A stretch of DNA of 6,928 nucleotides from Chloroflexota bacterium (GTDB taxonomy: Bacteria > Chloroflexota > Ktedonobacteria > Ktedonobacterales > Ktedonobacteraceae), in NCBI GenBank assembly GCA_005881995.1, contig VBHV01000527.1:1-6928 (forward strand). The letters run 5' to 3'. Numbering within the stretch: position 1 is the stretch's first letter; the number at the start of each line of letters is the position of its first letter. A program made the translations under genes and the position numbers. Shown here piece after piece: positions 5,960-6,928 of this stretch. A model generated the notes under the pieces. That model was not told where the DNA came from. It saw only the letters and a program-made list of their open reading frames with translations, and made no database searches.

Positions 5960-5971
5960 CAGTGCTATAAT
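5943..5971 (+). promoter_or_regulatory. near-consensus promoter of rsfS, inside the end of the preceding gene
   Basis: TTAACA (5943-5948), a 17-bp spacer and TATAAT (5966-5971) preceded by TG at 5963-5964 form an extended -10 promoter, the best in the window. The -35 overlaps the last codons of the FolK-MptA gene. The 8-mer TTAACAGT occurs twice, at 5943-5950 and 5956-5963, 13 bp apart, once as the -35 and once in the spacer. Expected transcription start is about 5978, giving a 75-nt leader. Confidence 0.72.
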
Positions 5972-6005
5972 GCGGACATACTGATATTGTTTTACGATAC
6001 GATAG

Positions 6006-6026
6006 AGGTGAGTATTGTACTCGCCT
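6006..6026 (+). promoter_or_regulatory. stem-loop in the rsfS leader
   Basis: AGGTGAGTA (6006-6014) pairs with TACTCGCCT (6018-6026), 9 bp with one G-U wobble and a UUG triloop. It ends 15 nt before the rsfS Shine-Dalgarno and has no U-tract, so it is not a terminator. It could affect mRNA stability or bind a regulator; no known riboswitch class was recognised. Confidence 0.5.
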
Positions 6027-6041
6027 GAAGCGTACTATTAT

Positions 6042-6047
6042 AGGGAG
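6042..6047 (+). promoter_or_regulatory. ribosome binding site fixing the GTG start of rsfS
   Basis: AGGGAG lies 5 nt before GTG 6053. An in-frame TAG at 6041-6043 closes the frame upstream, so GTG 6053 is the only start that retains the whole conserved domain. Confidence 0.75.
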
Positions 6048-6052
6048 CATTT

Positions 6053-6412
6053 GTGGAAGGAGTTCTTCTAGACCCCGGTCAGTTGGCGAGAGCCGCAGCG
6101 GATATCGCCTATGACAAAAAGGCATCGGATATTCTCTTGTTGGATATCCGCGAGGTCACGACCATCGCGGACTACTTCGTGATCTGTAGTGGCAATAATA
6201 CCCGTCAGATTCAGGCGATTGCCGATGCTATTGACGACGAATTGGGAAAACAAGGGGCCAGGGCACTTCATCGAGAGGGAGTTGCGGAGAGCGGTTGGTT
6301 ACTTCTGGACTTTGGCGATGTCATCATACACATCTTCGGGCCAAAGGAACGAGAATACTACCGCCTGGAACGCCTCTGGAGTGAAGCTAAGACGGTAGTC
6401 TACCTGCAATAA
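6053..6412 (+). CDS. rsfS: ribosomal silencing factor RsfS (Iojap/DUF143 family)
   Basis: RsfS binds protein uL14 of the 50S subunit and blocks subunit joining, damping translation during starvation. The 119-residue product spans the full family domain: LARAAADIAYDKKASDILLLDI (11-32), TTIADYFVICSGNNTRQIQAIADAI (36-60, the most conserved block), then EGVAESGWLLLDFGDVIIHIF (75-95) and REYYRLERLW (100-109). Length matches the family (about 105-130). It starts with GTG. In many bacteria it sits next to nadD; here it follows a folate gene and has its own strong promoter and a hairpin leader. A small membrane-protein gene follows 23 bp later and probably shares its transcript. Confidence 0.95.
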   Translation: MEGVLLDPGQLARAAADIAYDKKASDILLLDIREVTTIADYFVICSGNNTRQIQAIADAIDDELGKQGARALHREGVAESGWLLLDFGDVIIHIFGPKEREYYRLERLWSEAKTVVYLQ

Positions 6413-6435
6413 TTGATCAGAAAAGGTGATCGACG

Positions 6436-6618
6436 ATGACATTTTTTCGTAACCGCATGTTTCTCGAGGGCATAGCGATTGGCGGCGTTTGTGGCGTCAT
6501 TATTGGGTCAATCATTGCTTTCAGTATTGGTGAAAGCAGTATTGAAACGCTTCGCCAGGTGATTAACAAACGTATCCCAGGCCGGGATAGGGTGCCATTT
6601 GAATACCTGGCCCAATAG
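6436..6618 (+). CDS. small single-span membrane protein with glycine zipper
   Basis: This 60-residue protein was not assigned to a family. Residues 9-31 are a membrane helix (FLEGIAIGGVCGVIIGSIIAFSI) in which G12, G16, G20 and G24 form a perfect GxxxGxxxGxxxG glycine zipper, a pattern that packs helices into dimers or oligomers. The N-terminus (MTFFRNRM) is basic; the C-terminal 28 residues are soluble and mixed in charge (IETLRQVINKRIPGRDRVPFEYLAQ). A buried E11 sits at the membrane edge. The start has a clear Shine-Dalgarno: AAAAGGTGATC (6421-6431) matches much of the anti-SD complement and lies 4 nt from ATG 6436. It resembles the N-terminus of YtxH-like proteins in style, but this is only a resemblance. 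It is 23 bp after rsfS with no promoter between, and a hairpin follows. Confidence 0.7.
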   Translation: MTFFRNRMFLEGIAIGGVCGVIIGSIIAFSIGESSIETLRQVINKRIPGRDRVPFEYLAQ

Positions 6619-6625
6619 ATATGGC

Positions 6626-6662
6626 AAGAGAGCGCGAGCGGCTGTGCTGCCCGCGCTCTCTT
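6626..6662 (+). terminator. GC-rich hairpin ending the rsfS unit
   Basis: AAGAGAGCGCG (6626-6636) pairs perfectly with CGCGCTCTCTT (6652-6662) around a 15-nt loop that can add a small GGC/GCC stem. It lies 7 bp after the small membrane-protein stop, the right place for a terminator, but only two Ts follow, so it may be an inefficient terminator or a 3'-end stabilising stem. Confidence 0.6.
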
Positions 6663-6780
6663 AAGTCCTGAAAGTTCAGTCTATCGACCATCTCGGAGGA
6701 GATACAAACTCGTTACCGTGTGGCCAGTCTGAACATATCCTCCCCAAGGAACAGTTGGCAGATTTACGACACAGAACAGC
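6663..6780. other. non-coding stretch with several possible pairings
   Basis: No convincing gene is seen. Short complementary elements include CTGAA-AG-TTCAG (6668-6679), GTTCAG (6674-6679) with CTGAAC (6729-6734), ATCTC-GGAG-GAGAT (6690-6703), and GGAGGA (6695-6700) with TCCTCC (6738-6743). Some are mutually exclusive. They may be chance, and if the promoter at 6781-6809 is the true one, this stretch is upstream of the next transcript. Confidence 0.3.
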
Positions 6781-6814
6781 TTTCCATTGTTCGCAAGAGA
6801 TGGTATTATCTCTT
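6781..6814 (+). promoter_or_regulatory. candidate promoter with a dyad across the -10, upstream of the last gene
   Basis: TTTCCA (6781-6786), a 17-bp spacer and TGGTATTAT (6801-6809, extended -10) form a plausible promoter. The inverted repeat AAGAGAT-GGTATT-ATCTCTT (6795-6814) is centred on the -10, as an operator would be. Read as RNA, the same 7-bp stem is followed by UU and could instead be a weak terminator or attenuator of an upstream transcript. Confidence 0.45.
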
Positions 6815-6887
6815 TTAGATGGACGACAGACTAGAGAGCAGTTTTGGCGTACCGGCGATTTGACTAGCAACCCAGGGGAACACCATC

Positions 6888-6928
6888 ATGAGCATCACAG
6901 AACTTCCACCACCCGTAACTTCCACTTT
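6888..6928 (+). CDS. start of a gene running off the window
   Basis: ATG at 6888 is preceded by AGGGGAA (6874-6880), a good Shine-Dalgarno 7 nt upstream, and opens a frame with no stop to the window end: MSITELPPPVTST. Thirteen residues are too few to name a family; the Pro-rich beginning suggests a flexible N-terminus. Strand, spacing and the promoter candidate upstream support a real gene. Confidence 0.55.
   Translation, partial: MSITELPPPVTST

Noticed and set aside
6795..6870. T-box riboswitch (GGTATT at 6802 and TTGGCGTACCGGCG at 6844)
   Set aside because: The GGTGGTACCGCG core is not met without gaps or mismatches, no Stem I elements are recognised, and the order of hairpin and putative T-box is wrong for an attenuator.

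Overview
The window is a run of plus-strand bacterial genes at moderate GC, most with their own regulatory leaders. The best guess at source is Chloroflexota, probably a Ktedonobacter-like lineage. The grounds are a receptor Ser/Thr kinase whose external jelly-roll domain is tethered by an Ala/Thr-repeat linker, a tandem zinc-ribbon protein joined to rpsU, and a MutY-like glycosylase with a non-Nudix tail. This placement is inference from family knowledge, as there is no rRNA or database comparison here.

Layout. 1-681 is the 3' part of an HhH-GPD, [4Fe-4S] MutY/MIG-type DNA glycosylase. 821-1630 is a PIG-L/LmbE-type zinc deacetylase with a TTG start and a strong Shine-Dalgarno. 1676-3514 is a transmembrane Hanks-type Ser/Thr kinase with an extracytoplasmic LamG/DUF1080-like domain. 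3693-4046 and 4052-4243 form a tight pair, a double zinc-ribbon protein with an RGG-like linker and ribosomal protein S21. They follow an extended -10 promoter and a leader holding a possible 19-codon in-frame upstream ORF and a 15-bp palindrome, and end at a strong hairpin terminator. 4433-5959 is a FolK fused to a GTP cyclohydrolase of the MptA/FolE2 family. 6053-6412 is rsfS (ribosomal silencing factor) with a near-consensus promoter inside the end of the previous gene. 6436-6618 is a 60-residue single-span membrane protein with a glycine zipper. After another hairpin, a structured intergenic stretch leads to the start of a gene that leaves the window at 6888.

How the genes fit. Two units concern the ribosome: zinc-ribbon-rpsU and rsfS plus the small membrane protein. 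The fused FolK-cyclohydrolase supplies the first and a later step of pterin/folate synthesis; the FolB aldolase step between them is not in the window. The deacetylase and kinase are 45 bp apart and may be co-transcribed, but their joint role is not evident. There is no sign of a mobile element, CRISPR array, tRNA or rRNA. The most notable items are the FolK-MptA fusion, the leader of the zinc-ribbon-rpsU operon and the dyads overlapping promoters.
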